Position numbers and translations under genes: made by a program
From: Micromonospora ureilytica
Lineage (GTDB): Bacteria > Actinomycetota > Actinomycetes > Mycobacteriales > Micromonosporaceae
Length of the DNA: 64,000 nucleotides
Reading direction: 5' to 3'
Assembly: GCF_015751765.1 (NCBI RefSeq)
Contig: NZ_JADOTX010000001.1
Location: forward strand, 558,001-622,000
Part shown: positions 11,507 to 21,274 of the stretch, in pieces
How the letters are laid out: each line of letters begins with the position of its first letter
How positions within the stretch are numbered: the first letter of the stretch is position 1
Notes under the pieces: model-generated
Seen by the model: only the letters and a program-made list of their open reading frames with translations
Told to the model about the DNA's origin: nothing
Database searches by the model: none

Positions 11507-12682
11507 TCATGCGCCACCGGTCTTCTCGGCGGCCTTGGCGTTGCCCTTGGCCGCCTTGTTCGGAGCGCCCTTGCCCTTCGCCGCCGCCTCCAACGACTTG
11601 CGGACCCCGTCGAGCAGCTCCTGCCAGCTGGCCTCGAACTTTTCCACACCCTCGCGCTCCAGGGTGTCGATCACGTCGTCCATGTCCACCCCGACCGACT
11701 TCAGGTCGGCGAAGACCTTCCGGGCCGCGTCGTAGGCGCCGGTGATGGTGTCGCCGCGGGTCTCGCCATGATCGGCGTACGCGTGGATGACCGACTCCGG
11801 CATCGTGTTGACCGTGCCGGGGGCAATCAGCTCCTCGACGTAGATGACGTCCCGGTAATCCGGGTTCTTCGTCGAGGTGGACGCCCAGAGCGGCCGCTGC
11901 GGGTGCGCGCCGGCGCCGGCGAGCGCCTTCCAACGGTCGGAGGAGAACACCTCGGAGTAGCGCTCGTACGCCAGCTGCGCGTTGGCGATGGCGGCCTTGC
12001 CCTTCAGCGCCTTCGCCTGGTCGGAACCGACCTTCTCGAGCCTTTTGTCGACCTCGGAGTCGACGCGGGAGACGAAGAACGACGCCACCGAGCCGATCTT
12101 CGACAGGTCGTGGCCGTTCGCCTTGGCCTGCTCTAGGCCGGCGAGGAACGCCTCCATGACCGCCGAGTAGCGGTCCAGACCGAAGATCAGCGTGACGTTG
12201 ACGCTGATCCCCTCGGCCAGGGTGGCGGTGATCGCCGGCAGGCCGGCCTCGGTGGCCGGGATCTTGATGTAGAGGTTGGGGCGGTCCACCAGCCACCACA
12301 GCGCCTTGGCCTCGGCCACGGTCTTGTCGCTGTCGTGCGCCAGCCGGGGGTCCACCTCGATGGAGACCCGACCGTCCACGCCGTCGCTGCCGTCGTACGA
12401 CGGGCGCATCACATCGCAGGCCCACCGCACGTCGTACGTGGTGAGCATGCGCACCGACTCCTCGACCTCGACGCCACGGGTGGCGAGGTCGTGCAGCTGC
12501 CAGTTGTACTCGTCGGCGTCGCTCAGCGCCTTGGCGAAGATCGTCGGGTTGGTGGTGACACCGGCCACGTGCTTCTCGCGGCGCAGCTGGTCCAGCCCGC
12601 CGGAGCTCAAACGTACCCGGGAAAGATCATCGAGCCAGACCGCCACGCCCGCGGCGGTGAGCTCATTCAGCTTGTCCGTCAT
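11507..12682 (-). CDS. tal: Transaldolase
   Basis: Transfers a dihydroxyacetone unit between sugar phosphates in the non-oxidative pentose phosphate pathway. The 391-residue actinobacterial form shows [13 protein letters not shown] near residue 45, the Schiff-base lysine region [12 protein letters not shown], and [11 protein letters not shown]. The ATG at 12682 is supported by GGGAG ten bases upstream; a GTG three codons earlier is too close to that site. The C-terminal tail is lysine/alanine-rich. It follows tkt by 15 bp. Confidence 0.95.
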   Translation of the reverse strand: MTDKLNELTAAGVAVWLDDLSRVRLSSGGLDQLRREKHVAGVTTNPTIFAKALSDADEYNWQLHDLATRGVEVEESVRMLTTYDVRWACDVMRPSYDGSDGVDGRVSIEVDPRLAHDSDKTVAEAKALWWLVDRPNLYIKIPATEAGLPAITATLAEGISVNVTLIFGLDRYSAVMEAFLAGLEQAKANGHDLSKIGSVASFFVSRVDSEVDKRLEKVGSDQAKALKGKAAIANAQLAYERYSEVFSSDRWKALAGAGAHPQRPLWASTSTKNPDYRDVIYVEELIAPGTVNTMPESVIHAYADHGETRGDTITGAYDAARKVFADLKSVGVDMDDVIDTLEREGVEKFEASWQELLDGVRKSLEAAAKGKGAPNKAAKGNAKAAEKTGGA

Positions 12683-12697
12683 GCCGTCCACGCTCCC

Positions 12698-14836
12698 TCA
12701 GTTGCCGGTCGTGAAACCGGTGATGTCGCCCACCCGGGCCAGCGAGGCGTGTGCCGCCGCCACGATCCGGTCGGGGGTGAACCCGAACTGCTCGAAGAGC
12801 ACGGTGTGCGGGGCGCTCGCTCCGTAGTGCTCCAGGCTCACGCTCTCGCCGAGGTCACCGACGACACCGCGCCAGGACATCGCGATGCCCGCTTCCACGC
12901 TCACCCGTGCCTTTACCCCGCGCGGGAGCACCGACTCCCGGTACGCCTCATCCTGCTCGTAGAACCACTCCTGGCAGGGCATCGAGACGACCCGGGTCGG
13001 GGTGCCGTCGGCCTCCAGCCGCTCCCGGGCGGTCAGGCAGAGCTGCACCTCGGAACCGGTGCCGACGATGATCACCTGAGGCTTGCCGTTGGACGCCTCG
13101 GCCAGCACGTAGCCGCCCTTGGCCACGCCGTCCGCGCTGCCGAGGACGTCGCGGTCCATGGTCGGCAGCGGCTGACGGCTCAACGCCAGCGCGGTGGGCC
13201 GGTCGGTGTGCTCCAGCGCCTGCCGCCAGGCCCAGGCGGTCTCGTTGGCGTCCGCCGGCCGGACCACGTCCAGGCCCGGGATGGCGCGCAGCGCGGTCAG
13301 GTGCTCCACCGGCTGGTGGGTCGGGCCGTCCTCGCCGAGGCCGATCGAGTCGTGCGTCCAGACGTAGGTCACCGGCAGCTTCATCAACGCGGCCAGCCGC
13401 ACCGACGGACGCATGTAGTCGCTGAAGACCAGGAACGTGCCGCCGTACGGGCGGGTGCCACCGTGCAGGGCGATGCCGTTGAGGATCGCGCCCATGGCGT
13501 GCTCACGGATGCCGAAGTGCAGCGTGCGGCCGTACTCGTGACCGGGGAAGTCCTTGGTGGCGTGCGTAGCCGGGATGAACGACGGCTCGCCCTTCATCGT
13601 GGTGTTGTTGCTCTCGGCCAGGTCGGCCGAGCCGCCCCACAGCTCCGGGAGCACCGGCGCGAGCGCCTCCAGGACCTTGCCGGAGGCGGCCCGGGTGGCC
13701 ACACCCTTGGCGTCCGCGGGGAAGACCGGCAACGCGTCGGTCCAGCCGTCGGGGAGTACGCGGCCGGCCAGCCGCTCGTAGAGCGCGGTGCGCTCCGGGT
13801 TGGCCTTCTTCCAGGCGTCGAACGCCGTGGTCCACTCCTGCTCCGCGTCGGAGCCGCGGCTCATCACCGTGCGGGCGTGGCTGAGCACCTCCTCGTCGAC
13901 CTGGAAGGTCTGCTCCGGGTCGAAGTCGAGGATCCGCTTGGTGGCCTTCACCTCGTCGGCGCCGAGCGCCGAGCCGTGGATCTTGCCGGTGTTCTGCTTG
14001 TTGGGCGCGGGCCAGCCGATGATGGTGCGCAGCGCGATGAAGGAGGGGCGGGCGGTCTCCGCCCTGGCGGCCACCAGCGCCGCGTACAGCGCCTCGGCGT
14101 CCTCGTGGTAGTCGCCCTGGTCGGCGTCGCCGCTGCGCCAGTCGACGGTCTGCACGTGCCAGCCGTACGCCTCGTAGCGGGCGGCCACGTCCTCGCTCTT
14201 GGCGATCCGGGTGTCGTCCTCGATGGAGATCTCGTTGTCGTCGTAGATCACCGTGAGGTTGCCCAGCTGCTGGTGGCCGGCGAGGGCGCTGGCCTCGTGG
14301 CTGATGCCCTCCTCGATGTCACCGTCGGAGACGATGCACCAGATGCCGTGGTCGAAGACGGACGCGCCGAGCTCGGCCTCGGGGTCGAACAGGCCGCGCT
14401 CGCGGCGGGCCGCCATGGCCATGCCGACCGCGTTGCCCAGACCCTGCCCGAGCGGGCCGGTGGTGGTCTCCACGCCCGGCGTGTGCCCGTGCTCGGGGTG
14501 CCCAGGCGTCTGCGAGCCCCACTGCCGCAGCGACTTCAGGTCGTCCAGGCTCAACGGGTAACCGGAGAGGAACAGCTGGATGTAGAGCGTCAGGCTGGAG
14601 TGCCCGGCGGAGAGGACGAACCGGTCGCGTCCCGGCCAGTTCGGGTCGGCCGGGTTGTGCCGCATGACGCGGTTGAAGAGGAGGTACGCCGCGGGCGCGA
14701 GGCTCATCGCGGTGCCCGGGTGGCCGTTGCCGGATTTCTCAACGGCGTCCATGGCCAGCACGCGGACGGTGTCTACGGCCCGGCGATCGAGGTCGGACCA
14801 GTTCAGTGCGGAGTGCTCGGGTCGTTTAACAGCCAC
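12698..14836 (-). CDS. tkt: Transketolase
   Basis: Thiamine-diphosphate enzyme of the non-oxidative pentose phosphate pathway. The 712-residue protein has KSGNGHPGTAMSLAP near the N-terminus, the ThDP-binding region beginning VSDGDIEEGISHEA and ending in the N of YDDNEISIE, and the pyrimidine-domain motif WTHDSIGLGEDGPTHQPVEH. GTG at 14836 is chosen because AGGAG sits ten bases upstream and the product begins AVKRPEHSALNWSDLD; a farther upstream ATG would add 29 unlikely residues. First gene of the operon and divergent from ctaB across 267 bp. Confidence 0.96.
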   Translation of the reverse strand: MAVKRPEHSALNWSDLDRRAVDTVRVLAMDAVEKSGNGHPGTAMSLAPAAYLLFNRVMRHNPADPNWPGRDRFVLSAGHSSLTLYIQLFLSGYPLSLDDLKSLRQWGSQTPGHPEHGHTPGVETTTGPLGQGLGNAVGMAMAARRERGLFDPEAELGASVFDHGIWCIVSDGDIEEGISHEASALAGHQQLGNLTVIYDDNEISIEDDTRIAKSEDVAARYEAYGWHVQTVDWRSGDADQGDYHEDAEALYAALVAARAETARPSFIALRTIIGWPAPNKQNTGKIHGSALGADEVKATKRILDFDPEQTFQVDEEVLSHARTVMSRGSDAEQEWTTAFDAWKKANPERTALYERLAGRVLPDGWTDALPVFPADAKGVATRAASGKVLEALAPVLPELWGGSADLAESNNTTMKGEPSFIPATHATKDFPGHEYGRTLHFGIREHAMGAILNGIALHGGTRPYGGTFLVFSDYMRPSVRLAALMKLPVTYVWTHDSIGLGEDGPTHQPVEHLTALRAIPGLDVVRPADANETAWAWRQALEHTDRPTALALSRQPLPTMDRDVLGSADGVAKGGYVLAEASNGKPQVIIVGTGSEVQLCLTARERLEADGTPTRVVSMPCQEWFYEQDEAYRESVLPRGVKARVSVEAGIAMSWRGVVGDLGESVSLEHYGASAPHTVLFEQFGFTPDRIVAAAHASLARVGDITGFTTGN

Positions 14837-15103
14837 GATGGTTGTGCTCCTCGGCAGATGGGCGGAACCCTCACTGATGACCTTATCGAGCGTCCCTAAA
14901 CGCGCGCCCGGGGATCTGTGCATGGTGTGCGCTACGTGACCATCCGGATGCTCGGTTCAACCCGGTGGTGTGACGGCCCGCACCGTTGTCGGGTCGGCCG
15001 GGCAGCCAAAACGACGACGCGTAGTGTGTGGGTCGGTATGCGGACCCGTTGTGGTCCCGACCAATCCGATCTCCCCGTGCCCGATGCCGGAAGGTGGCAA
15101 TCC

Positions 15104-16057
15104 GTGAGCATGATCACCGAGCGCCCCGCGAGCAACCCGGCCGGGCAACACCCGGCGCGGGCGGCAGAGGGCCCGGTGGCCCGGCGGGACGTACGCGCGG
15201 TCCTCTCGTCGTACGTGGCGCTCACCAAGCCGCGGATCGTCGAGTTGCTGCTGGTCACCACCATCCCGGCGATGATGCTCGCCGAGGGCGGGCTTCCGTC
15301 GCTGTGGCTGATGGCCGTCGTGCTGATCGGTGGTTCGCTCGCCGCCGGCGCGGCCAGCGTGCTCAACTGCTACATCGACCGTGACATCGACCAGTTGATG
15401 CGGCGTACCAAGCGCCGGCCGCTGCCGGCGCACACCGTGTCGCCGCGAAGCGCGCTGATCTTCGGTCTGGTGCTGGCGGCGGTGTCGATCGTCCTGCTGG
15501 CGGCGTTCACCAATCTGCTGGCCGCCGGGCTGACCCTCGCCGCGATCGTCTACTACGACCTCGTCTACACCCTGTGGCTCAAGCGCTCCACCCCGGCGAA
15601 CACCTTCTGGGGTGGCGCCTGCGGTGCGGCACCGGTGCTGATCGGGTGGGCGGCGGTGACCGGCTCGCTGTCGCCGGCCGCCTGGGGGCTCTTCGCGGTG
15701 GTCTTCTTCTGGCAGATGCCGCACTTCTACCCCCTCGCGATGAAGTACAAGGACGACTACGCCCGGGCCGGCATCCCGATGCTGCCGGTGGTGGCCTCGG
15801 TCCGCCGGGTGAACGCCGAGATCCTGATCTTCGCGTGGCTCACCGTGCTCACCTCCCTGGCCGTCTGGCCGCTGGGCCTCAGCGCGATCTACGGGGTGCC
15901 GACCCTGGTGGTGGGCGCCATCTTCCTGGTCGAGGCTCACCGGCTCTGCCGGCGCGCGACGCGCGGCGAGGCGGTCAAGCCGATGCGGCTGTTCCACTGG
16001 TCGACGACGTACCTGACGATCGTCTTCGTGGCCGTCGCGCTCGACGCGCTGATCTGA
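15104..16057 (+). CDS. ctaB: Protohaem IX farnesyltransferase (haem O synthase)
   Basis: Membrane prenyltransferase that adds a farnesyl group to haem B to give haem O, precursor of haem A for cytochrome aa3 oxidase. The 317-residue UbiA-family protein has about nine hydrophobic segments, the first Asp-rich motif in [21 protein letters not shown] and a second in [25 protein letters not shown] at 15104 follows GGAAGGTGG at 15089-15097; an ATG two codons later is possible. Divergence from tkt next to ctaB is the usual actinobacterial arrangement. Confidence 0.95.
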   Translation: MSMITERPASNPAGQHPARAAEGPVARRDVRAVLSSYVALTKPRIVELLLVTTIPAMMLAEGGLPSLWLMAVVLIGGSLAAGAASVLNCYIDRDIDQLMRRTKRRPLPAHTVSPRSALIFGLVLAAVSIVLLAAFTNLLAAGLTLAAIVYYDLVYTLWLKRSTPANTFWGGACGAAPVLIGWAAVTGSLSPAAWGLFAVVFFWQMPHFYPLAMKYKDDYARAGIPMLPVVASVRRVNAEILIFAWLTVLTSLAVWPLGLSAIYGVPTLVVGAIFLVEAHRLCRRATRGEAVKPMRLFHWSTTYLTIVFVAVALDALI

Positions 16058-16381
16058 CCCGTCCCGCACGCCACGGCTCTGCCCGTCGGCTCTGCCCGTC
16101 GGCTCTGCCGGCCGGCGAACGGTAGCCGTGATCTAGTGACTAATCATGGACGTGGATGAGTTGTCCGGGTTTAACGTCACATCAGAGTAACTTTCGGCAT
16201 GAGTCGGATCGGCTCAACTCGGGGCGGTTCGGAGTCGATTTGCCAGCGTGGTTTGACGGTAAAAGTCAGTAAATAAGCGGACAGCAAACCTGTGGTCATC
16301 CTTAAACCTGTAGGTAATTGGCATCACAAAAGGTTCATGGTTCTCGCCCGACCGGGTGCGACTCTGCTTAGGCTTCGCGTC
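16058..16381 (+). other. AT-richer intergenic region
   Basis: This 324-bp gap contains no convincing gene. Its left end has a short tandem repeat of about 13 bp (CTCTGCCCGTCGG, from about 16079). The right half is unusually AT-rich for this window and carries a direct repeat AAACCTGT at 16286-16293 and 16304-16311, a spacing consistent with a protein-binding site. TAGGCT at 16369-16374 fits an actinobacterial -10 box eight bases before the next ATG. Confidence 0.4.
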
Positions 16382-16717
16382 ATGGCAGATGGTTCCGATA
16401 CGACGCTGACGGCCGAGCAGACCACCGGCGAGCAGGCGCCCCACGGCCTGGTCGCGGGCCTCAAGGCGTTCGCCGCCGGACACGGCGGCGCGAAGGCGGT
16501 CATCGAGTACGTCGGCAAGCGTGGCGCGCGGATCGTCCTCGTGGGTTCCGATGGTGAGTGGGGCGACCAGTTCGCCGACGACACCGTCACCGCCCGGGAG
16601 GCGTGCGCCAAGGCGGGAGTCACCGTCGAGAACGCCTGGGAGCGCGAGCTGATGGATCAGATGCGTCCGAGCAACGACCTCTGGCGGTCGATGGCCCGCC
16701 GCACGATGTCCCGCTGA
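16382..16717 (+). CDS. Small conserved-looking protein of unknown function
   Basis: I do not recognise this 111-residue soluble protein. It starts MADGSDTTLTAEQTTGEQ, has an Ala/Gly-rich helix (GLKAFAAGHGG), then a more globular part (AVIEYVGKRGARIVLVGSDGEWGDQF) and a basic C-terminus WRSMARRTMSR. The ATG at 16382 has no ribosome binding site, but a TAGGCT -10-like box ends seven bases upstream, so the mRNA could be leaderless. Start and frame are supported by strong third-position GC. A long AT-rich upstream region suggests its own regulation. Confidence 0.7.
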   Translation: MADGSDTTLTAEQTTGEQAPHGLVAGLKAFAAGHGGAKAVIEYVGKRGARIVLVGSDGEWGDQFADDTVTAREACAKAGVTVENAWERELMDQMRPSNDLWRSMARRTMSR

Positions 16718-16731
16718 AACAGACAGCTGAA

Positions 16732-17652
16732 TTGACCACATATCACCAGTCGACCCGGGGGGAACCCCGGGTCGCTCTCGTCACCTGCGCCGACCTGGCC
16801 GACCTCGACCCGGACGACCGGCTGGTCCTCGCCCCGCTCGCGGCCCGTGGCGTCGCCGTCCAGGCCGTCATCTGGGACGACCCCGACGTCGACTGGTCGT
16901 CCTACGACCTGGTCGTGCTCCGCTCACCCTGGGACTACGCGCTACGCCGCGACGAGTTCGTGTCCTGGGCGGCCACCGTGCCGACGCTGGTCAACCCGGC
17001 CGACGTGGTCCGCTGGAACACCGACAAGCGCTACCTCGCCGAGCTGAGCGCCGCCGGGGTGCCAACCGTGCCAACGTCGTGGATCGGGCCGGGGGAGAGC
17101 TGGCAACTGCCCGCCGAGACCGGCGAGTACGTGCTCAAGCCCGCGGTCAGCGCCGGCAGCCAGGACACCGGCCGGTACGACCTGGCCGACCCGGAACACC
17201 GGGACCTGGCCGCCGCACACGTTCGCCGGCTCTCCGAGGCCGGCCGGGTGACCATGGTCCAGCCGTACCTGCGTGCCGTCGACACCGAGGGCGAGACGGC
17301 ACTGCTCTTCCTGGCCGGCCCGGACGGGCTCGAGTTCAGCCACGCGATCCGCAAGGGTCCGATGCTGGCCGGGCCGGACCTCGGCCCGGACGGGCTCTAC
17401 AAGGCCGAAGAGATCACCGCGCGCACCGTCCGCCCCGAACAGCTGGCGGTGGCCGAGCGGACCCTCGCGGCGATACCCGGTGGCACCAGACAGCTGCTCT
17501 ACGCCCGGGTCGACCTGATCCCCGGCCCGGACGGCGAGCCGGTCCTGGTCGAGCTGGAGCTGACCGAGCCGTCGCTCTTCATCGGGTACGCGAACGAAGC
17601 CCCCGACCGCCTCGCCACCGCGATCACCACCCACCTGACCCGCCGCGCCTGA
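16732..17652 (+). CDS. ATP-grasp family protein (RimK/glutathione synthase-like)
   Basis: About 306 residues with an ATP-grasp layout: N-terminal VALVTCADLADLDPDDR, SSYDLVVLRSPWDY, the central YVLKPAVSAGSQDTGRY (ATP-lysine and glycine loop) and the metal-binding C-terminal YARVDLIPGPDGEPVLVELELTEPSLF. Enzymes of this fold ligate a carboxylate to an amine or thiol using ATP; the substrate here is unknown. The start is uncertain: TTG at 16732 gives a homologue-like N-terminus, and no in-frame ATG exists between the preceding gene and the first domain. Confidence 0.75.
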   Translation: MTTYHQSTRGEPRVALVTCADLADLDPDDRLVLAPLAARGVAVQAVIWDDPDVDWSSYDLVVLRSPWDYALRRDEFVSWAATVPTLVNPADVVRWNTDKRYLAELSAAGVPTVPTSWIGPGESWQLPAETGEYVLKPAVSAGSQDTGRYDLADPEHRDLAAAHVRRLSEAGRVTMVQPYLRAVDTEGETALLFLAGPDGLEFSHAIRKGPMLAGPDLGPDGLYKAEEITARTVRPEQLAVAERTLAAIPGGTRQLLYARVDLIPGPDGEPVLVELELTEPSLFIGYANEAPDRLATAITTHLTRRA

Positions 17653-17718
17653 CCTCCCGCTGCCCGCCCCCGCAACGAGCGTCCCCGCAACGAGCGTCCC
17701 GCAGCAACGGCCGTCCGC

Positions 17719-17901
17719 GTCCGTCCGGGGCGGGGTTCGTCGTCAAGATCCGCGCAGTTTCGGGGATGTTGCTGTCTCACGGCGTGTCGGAGGCAGCAAC
17801 ATCGGGGTAGTTGTGGAGATCTTGGCGCGGGGCGCGGGGCGCGGGGCGCGGGGCGCGGGGCGCGGGGCGCGGGGCGCGGGGCGCGGGGCGCGGGGCGCGG
17901 G
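17719..17901 (+). repeat. Palindromic intergenic element, copy 1, with heptamer array
   Basis: The core at 17744-17824 is an imperfect inverted repeat with about 31-base arms running from CAAGATCCGCGCAG to GGAGATCTTG, with GATGTTGCTG and CAGCAACATC as its inner arms. It is followed by eleven copies of GCGCGGG (17825-17901). The same element, in the same orientation and starting from the shared flank GTCCGTCCGGGG, recurs at 26756-26881 with one indel and only three heptamers. The copies lie in intergenic space, as expected of a REP-like or miniature mobile element. Confidence 0.85.
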
Positions 17902-17925
17902 GGGTCGTCAGGTGGCCAGGGCGCG

Positions 17926-18873
17926 TCAGGCGGTGACTGGTACCGGGGTGGCGGCGTCGGCCGGGGCGGCCTGGGGGACCGGCGCGACGGGGCTGCGTTC
18001 CCGGGTGGACCACTGCACCGCCAGGGCGGCCAGCAGCACCAGGCAGGAGCCGAGCATGTGCGCGCCGACCAGGATCGCCGGCACGTGGGTGAAGTACTGC
18101 ACGAAGCCGATCACGCCCTGACCCAACTCCACGGCGAGCAGGATGATCGCGGCGCGGGTGGCCCGCTGCGCACCGACGGCGCGGAACGCGAAGATCAGCG
18201 CCACCGAGAGGCCGATCAGCAGGAAGACCCCGTCGGCGTGCACCTGCGAGATCGTCTCCGGGTCGAGCCCGTTGCGGGCGGCGCCGTGGTCGCCGGCGTG
18301 CGGGCCGCTGCCGGTGACCCAGGTGCCGATGACCAGCACCGCGACGGTGACGCCTGTGGTGATCCGGGCCAGCGTGCGCAGAGGTGCGGGCACCACGGCC
18401 ACGGTCGGGCCGTCGGGGTCGCCGATGCGTCGCCAGAGGGCGTACGCGGCGGCGATCACCGCCATCGAGGCGAGGAAGTGCAGGCCGACCACCCACGGGT
18501 TGAGGTTGGTGAGCACGGTGATGCCCCCGACCACCGCCTGAGCGGGAATGCCCAGGAACACCGCGACCGCGAGGGGCAGCAGCCCGGGTCGGCGCGGCCG
18601 GTGCAGCAGTACGGCCAGCAGGGTGGCCAGCGCGATCAGGCCCACCGCGAAGGTCAGCATCCGGTTGCTGAACTCGATCACCCCGTACACACCCATCTCG
18701 GGGGTGGTGACGTACGAGTCGTCGGTGCACCGGGGCCAGGTGGGGCAGCCGAGGCCCGAGGCGGTCAACCGGACGGCCCCGCCGGTGACAACGATCGCCA
18801 CGTTCGAGATGATCGAGGCGAGCGCGAGACGGCGCAGCAGGTTGCCGGAGACCGGACGGACGATTCGGTTCAC
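17926..18873 (-). CDS. ctaA: COX15/CtaA family haem A synthase
   Basis: Membrane enzyme that oxidises haem O to haem A for cytochrome c oxidase, acting after CtaB. The 315-residue protein has about eight membrane helices and shows VTGGAVRLTASGLGCPTWPRC with the paired Cys seen in the first periplasmic loop, EFSNRMLTF, GLHFLAS, VTGSGPHAGD and QVHADGVFLLIG, which supply the conserved haem-ligand histidines. GTG at 18873 is chosen; a GTG six codons upstream is possible. No ribosome binding site, but a TAGGAT box lies seven bases upstream. Divergent from sufR. Confidence 0.92.
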   Translation of the reverse strand: MNRIVRPVSGNLLRRLALASIISNVAIVVTGGAVRLTASGLGCPTWPRCTDDSYVTTPEMGVYGVIEFSNRMLTFAVGLIALATLLAVLLHRPRRPGLLPLAVAVFLGIPAQAVVGGITVLTNLNPWVVGLHFLASMAVIAAAYALWRRIGDPDGPTVAVVPAPLRTLARITTGVTVAVLVIGTWVTGSGPHAGDHGAARNGLDPETISQVHADGVFLLIGLSVALIFAFRAVGAQRATRAAIILLAVELGQGVIGFVQYFTHVPAILVGAHMLGSCLVLLAALAVQWSTRERSPVAPVPQAAPADAATPVPVTA

Positions 18874-18880
18874 GGCGCAA

Positions 18881-18886
18881 ATCCTA
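18881..18886 (-). promoter_or_regulatory. -10 box for ctaA, probable leaderless start
   Basis: Read on the minus strand, TAGGAT matches the actinobacterial TANNNT -10 element and ends seven bases before the GTG at 18873. Transcription would then begin at or next to the start codon. Confidence 0.5.
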
Positions 18887-18971
18887 CGCACTGTAGTGAT
18901 CGAGGTTCGTCCGACTCCGCCGGCTCGGTGGTTCGGATCACCGGGGCCCGGGTTTGCGACCCTCCGGGTAA

Positions 18972-18982
18972 TTACGTAACGT
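18972..18982 (+). promoter_or_regulatory. sufR promoter -10 with overlapping palindrome
   Basis: TAACGT (18977-18982) fits a TANNNT -10 element and lies seven bases before the sufR GTG at 18990, suggesting leaderless mRNA. The palindrome TTACGTAA (18972-18979) overlaps it, a placement where bound repressor would block RNA polymerase. Autorepression by SufR is an inference from known SufR behaviour. Confidence 0.5.
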
Positions 18983-18989
18983 TGGCGTT

Positions 18990-19790
18990 GTGAAAAACGC
19001 GGCGGCGCTCTCCGGGCACCAACCGACGGCCGTACCGGCCCTCGGTGCGCCCGTCTCCGCGCCCGCCGTGACCACGTCGACCGGCCTCGCCGGGTCGGCA
19101 GCGGCCGAGATCTCCACCCGGGATCGGGTCACCCAGTTGCTGCTGGAGCAGGGTGCCACCACCGCCGCGCAGCTTGGCGCGGCGCTCGGGCTCAGCCCGG
19201 CGGCGATCCGCCGACACCTGGACGCGATGCTCGCGGACGGTGACGTGTACGCCCGCGAGCAGACCGTGCAGGGCAGTCGCGGTCGGGGGCGCCCGGCCAA
19301 GGTGTTCCTGTTGACCGAGGCCGCCCGGGTCCGCTGTGGCACACACCACTACGACAACATGGCCACCGCCGCGCTGCGCTGGATCGCCCGCAGCGGCGGT
19401 TCGGGCGCGGTCGAGGCGTTCGCCACCGAGCAGGTGTCCGCTCTCGAGTCCCGTTGTCGGACGGCCATGGAGGACGCCGGCGACGAGCCTCTCGCCCGAG
19501 CCGAGGCACTCGCCGCAGCGCTCACCGCCGAGGGTTACGCTGCCAATGCGACCACGATCGCCTCCGGTGGCCAGCTTTGTCAGCACCACTGCCCGGTGGC
19601 GCACGTGGCCGCCGAGTTTCCCCAGCTGTGCGAGGCCGAGACCGCGGTTATCTCCCGTCTGGTCGGCACCCACGTGCAGCGTCTGGCCACCATCGCGCAC
19701 GGCGACGGGGTGTGCACAACGCACATCCCGACCCAGCCGAGCCGCGTTCAATCCGGTAATCCCGTCACCACTGTGAGGACAGATAGATGA
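18990..19790 (+). CDS. sufR: Fe-S cluster-sensing repressor SufR
   Basis: ArsR/DeoR-like winged-helix regulator that senses Fe-S status and represses the suf operon it heads. The 266-residue protein has an HTH near residues 42-75 ([31 protein letters not shown]), a wing with [14 protein letters not shown], and a C-terminal cluster-ligand region [19 protein letters not shown] plus a later GVC. GTG at 18990, probably leaderless. Its stop overlaps the sufB start as ATGA, tying it to the operon. Confidence 0.92.
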   Translation: MKNAAALSGHQPTAVPALGAPVSAPAVTTSTGLAGSAAAEISTRDRVTQLLLEQGATTAAQLGAALGLSPAAIRRHLDAMLADGDVYAREQTVQGSRGRGRPAKVFLLTEAARVRCGTHHYDNMATAALRWIARSGGSGAVEAFATEQVSALESRCRTAMEDAGDEPLARAEALAAALTAEGYAANATTIASGGQLCQHHCPVAHVAAEFPQLCEAETAVISRLVGTHVQRLATIAHGDGVCTTHIPTQPSRVQSGNPVTTVRTDR

Positions 19791-21217
19791 CCGAGCAGAT
19801 CGTCCAGCCCCTGACCCAGGAAGAGCAGCTCGCCGCCCTGGGCCGGTACGAGTACGGCTGGTCCGACCCGGACGCCGCCGGGGCGGTCGCCCAGCGCGGA
19901 ATCAACGAGGCGGTGGTGCGGGACATCTCGGCCAAGAAGAGCGAACCGGCGTGGATGCTCGACCTGCGGCTGAAGGGCCTGCGGCTGTTCGGCCGTAAGC
20001 CGATGCCGGCCTGGGGCGCGGACCTCAGCGGGATCGACTTCGACAACATCAAGTACTTCGTGCGGTCCACCGAGAAGCAGGCCACCAGCTGGGAGGACCT
20101 GCCCGAGGACATCAAGAACACCTACGACCGGCTGGGCATCCCGGAGGCGGAGAAGCAGCGGCTGGTCGCCGGTGTCGCGGCGCAGTACGAGTCGGAGGTC
20201 GTCTACCACAAGATCCGTGAGGACCTTGAGGAGCAGGGCGTCCTCTTCCTGGACACCGACACGGCGCTGCGCGAGCACGAGGACGTCTTCAAGGAGTACT
20301 TCGGCACGGTGATCCCGGTCGGCGACAACAAGTTCGCCGCCCTGAACACCTCCGTGTGGTCCGGTGGGTCGTTCATCTACGTGCCGAAGGGCGTGCAGGT
20401 GGAGATCCCGCTGCAGGCCTACTTCCGGATCAACACGGAGAACATGGGCCAGTTCGAGCGGACGCTGATCATCGTCGACGAGGGTGCGTACGTGCACTAC
20501 GTCGAGGGCTGCACCGCGCCGCTCTACTCCTCCGACTCGCTGCACAGCGCGGTCGTGGAGATCATCGTCAAGAAGAACGCGCGTTGCCGCTACACGACCA
20601 TCCAGAACTGGTCGAACAACGTCTACAACCTGGTCACCAAGCGCGCCGTCTGCCACGAGGGCGCGACCATGGAGTGGGTCGACGGCAACATCGGCTCCAA
20701 GGTGACCATGAAGTACCCGGCGGTCTACATGACCGGCGAGCACGCCAAGGGCGAGGTGCTCTCGGTGGCGATGGCCGGCGAGGGTCAGCACCAGGACGCC
20801 GGAGCCAAGATGGTGCACGCCGCGCCGCACACCTCCTCGAACATCATCTCCAAGTCGATCGCCCGTGGCGGCGGTCGCACCTCGTACCGGGGTCTGGTGC
20901 AGGTGCTGGAGGGTTCGCACCACAGCCGGAGCACTGTCAAGTGCGACGCGCTGCTGGTCGACACCATCTCCCGCTCGGACACCTACCCGTACGTCGACAT
21001 CCGCGAGGACGACGTGTCGATGGGGCACGAGGCGACCGTCTCGAAGATCAGCGATGACCAGCTCTTCTACCTGATGAGCCGGGGTCTGAGCGAGGACGAG
21101 GCGATGGCCATGATCGTGCGTGGCTTCATCGAGCCGATCGCCAAGGAGCTCCCGATGGAGTACGCCCTGGAGCTCAACCGTCTGATCGAGCTTCAGATGG
21201 AGGGCGCGGTCGGCTGA
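19787..21217 (+). CDS. sufB: Fe-S cluster assembly protein SufB
   Basis: Scaffold subunit of the SufBC2D complex on which Fe-S clusters are built. The 476-residue length is standard. It shows [83 protein letters not shown] and the C-terminal [27 protein letters not shown] with the catalytic histidine region. ATG overlaps the sufR stop by four bases. Confidence 0.97.
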   Translation: MTEQIVQPLTQEEQLAALGRYEYGWSDPDAAGAVAQRGINEAVVRDISAKKSEPAWMLDLRLKGLRLFGRKPMPAWGADLSGIDFDNIKYFVRSTEKQATSWEDLPEDIKNTYDRLGIPEAEKQRLVAGVAAQYESEVVYHKIREDLEEQGVLFLDTDTALREHEDVFKEYFGTVIPVGDNKFAALNTSVWSGGSFIYVPKGVQVEIPLQAYFRINTENMGQFERTLIIVDEGAYVHYVEGCTAPLYSSDSLHSAVVEIIVKKNARCRYTTIQNWSNNVYNLVTKRAVCHEGATMEWVDGNIGSKVTMKYPAVYMTGEHAKGEVLSVAMAGEGQHQDAGAKMVHAAPHTSSNIISKSIARGGGRTSYRGLVQVLEGSHHSRSTVKCDALLVDTISRSDTYPYVDIREDDVSMGHEATVSKISDDQLFYLMSRGLSEDEAMAMIVRGFIEPIAKELPMEYALELNRLIELQMEGAVG

Positions 21218-21274
21218 CGCCGCCCGCCCTACCGAGCACCTGACACCGTCGTCGTAGAACAGACCAAGGAAGAA

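Noticed and set aside
12335..14899. 854-codon plus-strand frame opposite tal and tkt
   Set aside because: The minus strand encodes clear transaldolase and transketolase; the plus-strand product is repetitive and without domains. The 918-codon plus frame at 56030-58786 opposite acn is rejected for the same reason.
16214..16741. 175-codon minus-strand frame over the 16382 gene
   Set aside because: The product is not protein-like in its first half, and the plus-strand frame has the stronger coding bias.
17825..17901. Tandem array considered as a CRISPR
   Set aside because: Units are contiguous heptamers without spacers and no cas genes are nearby.
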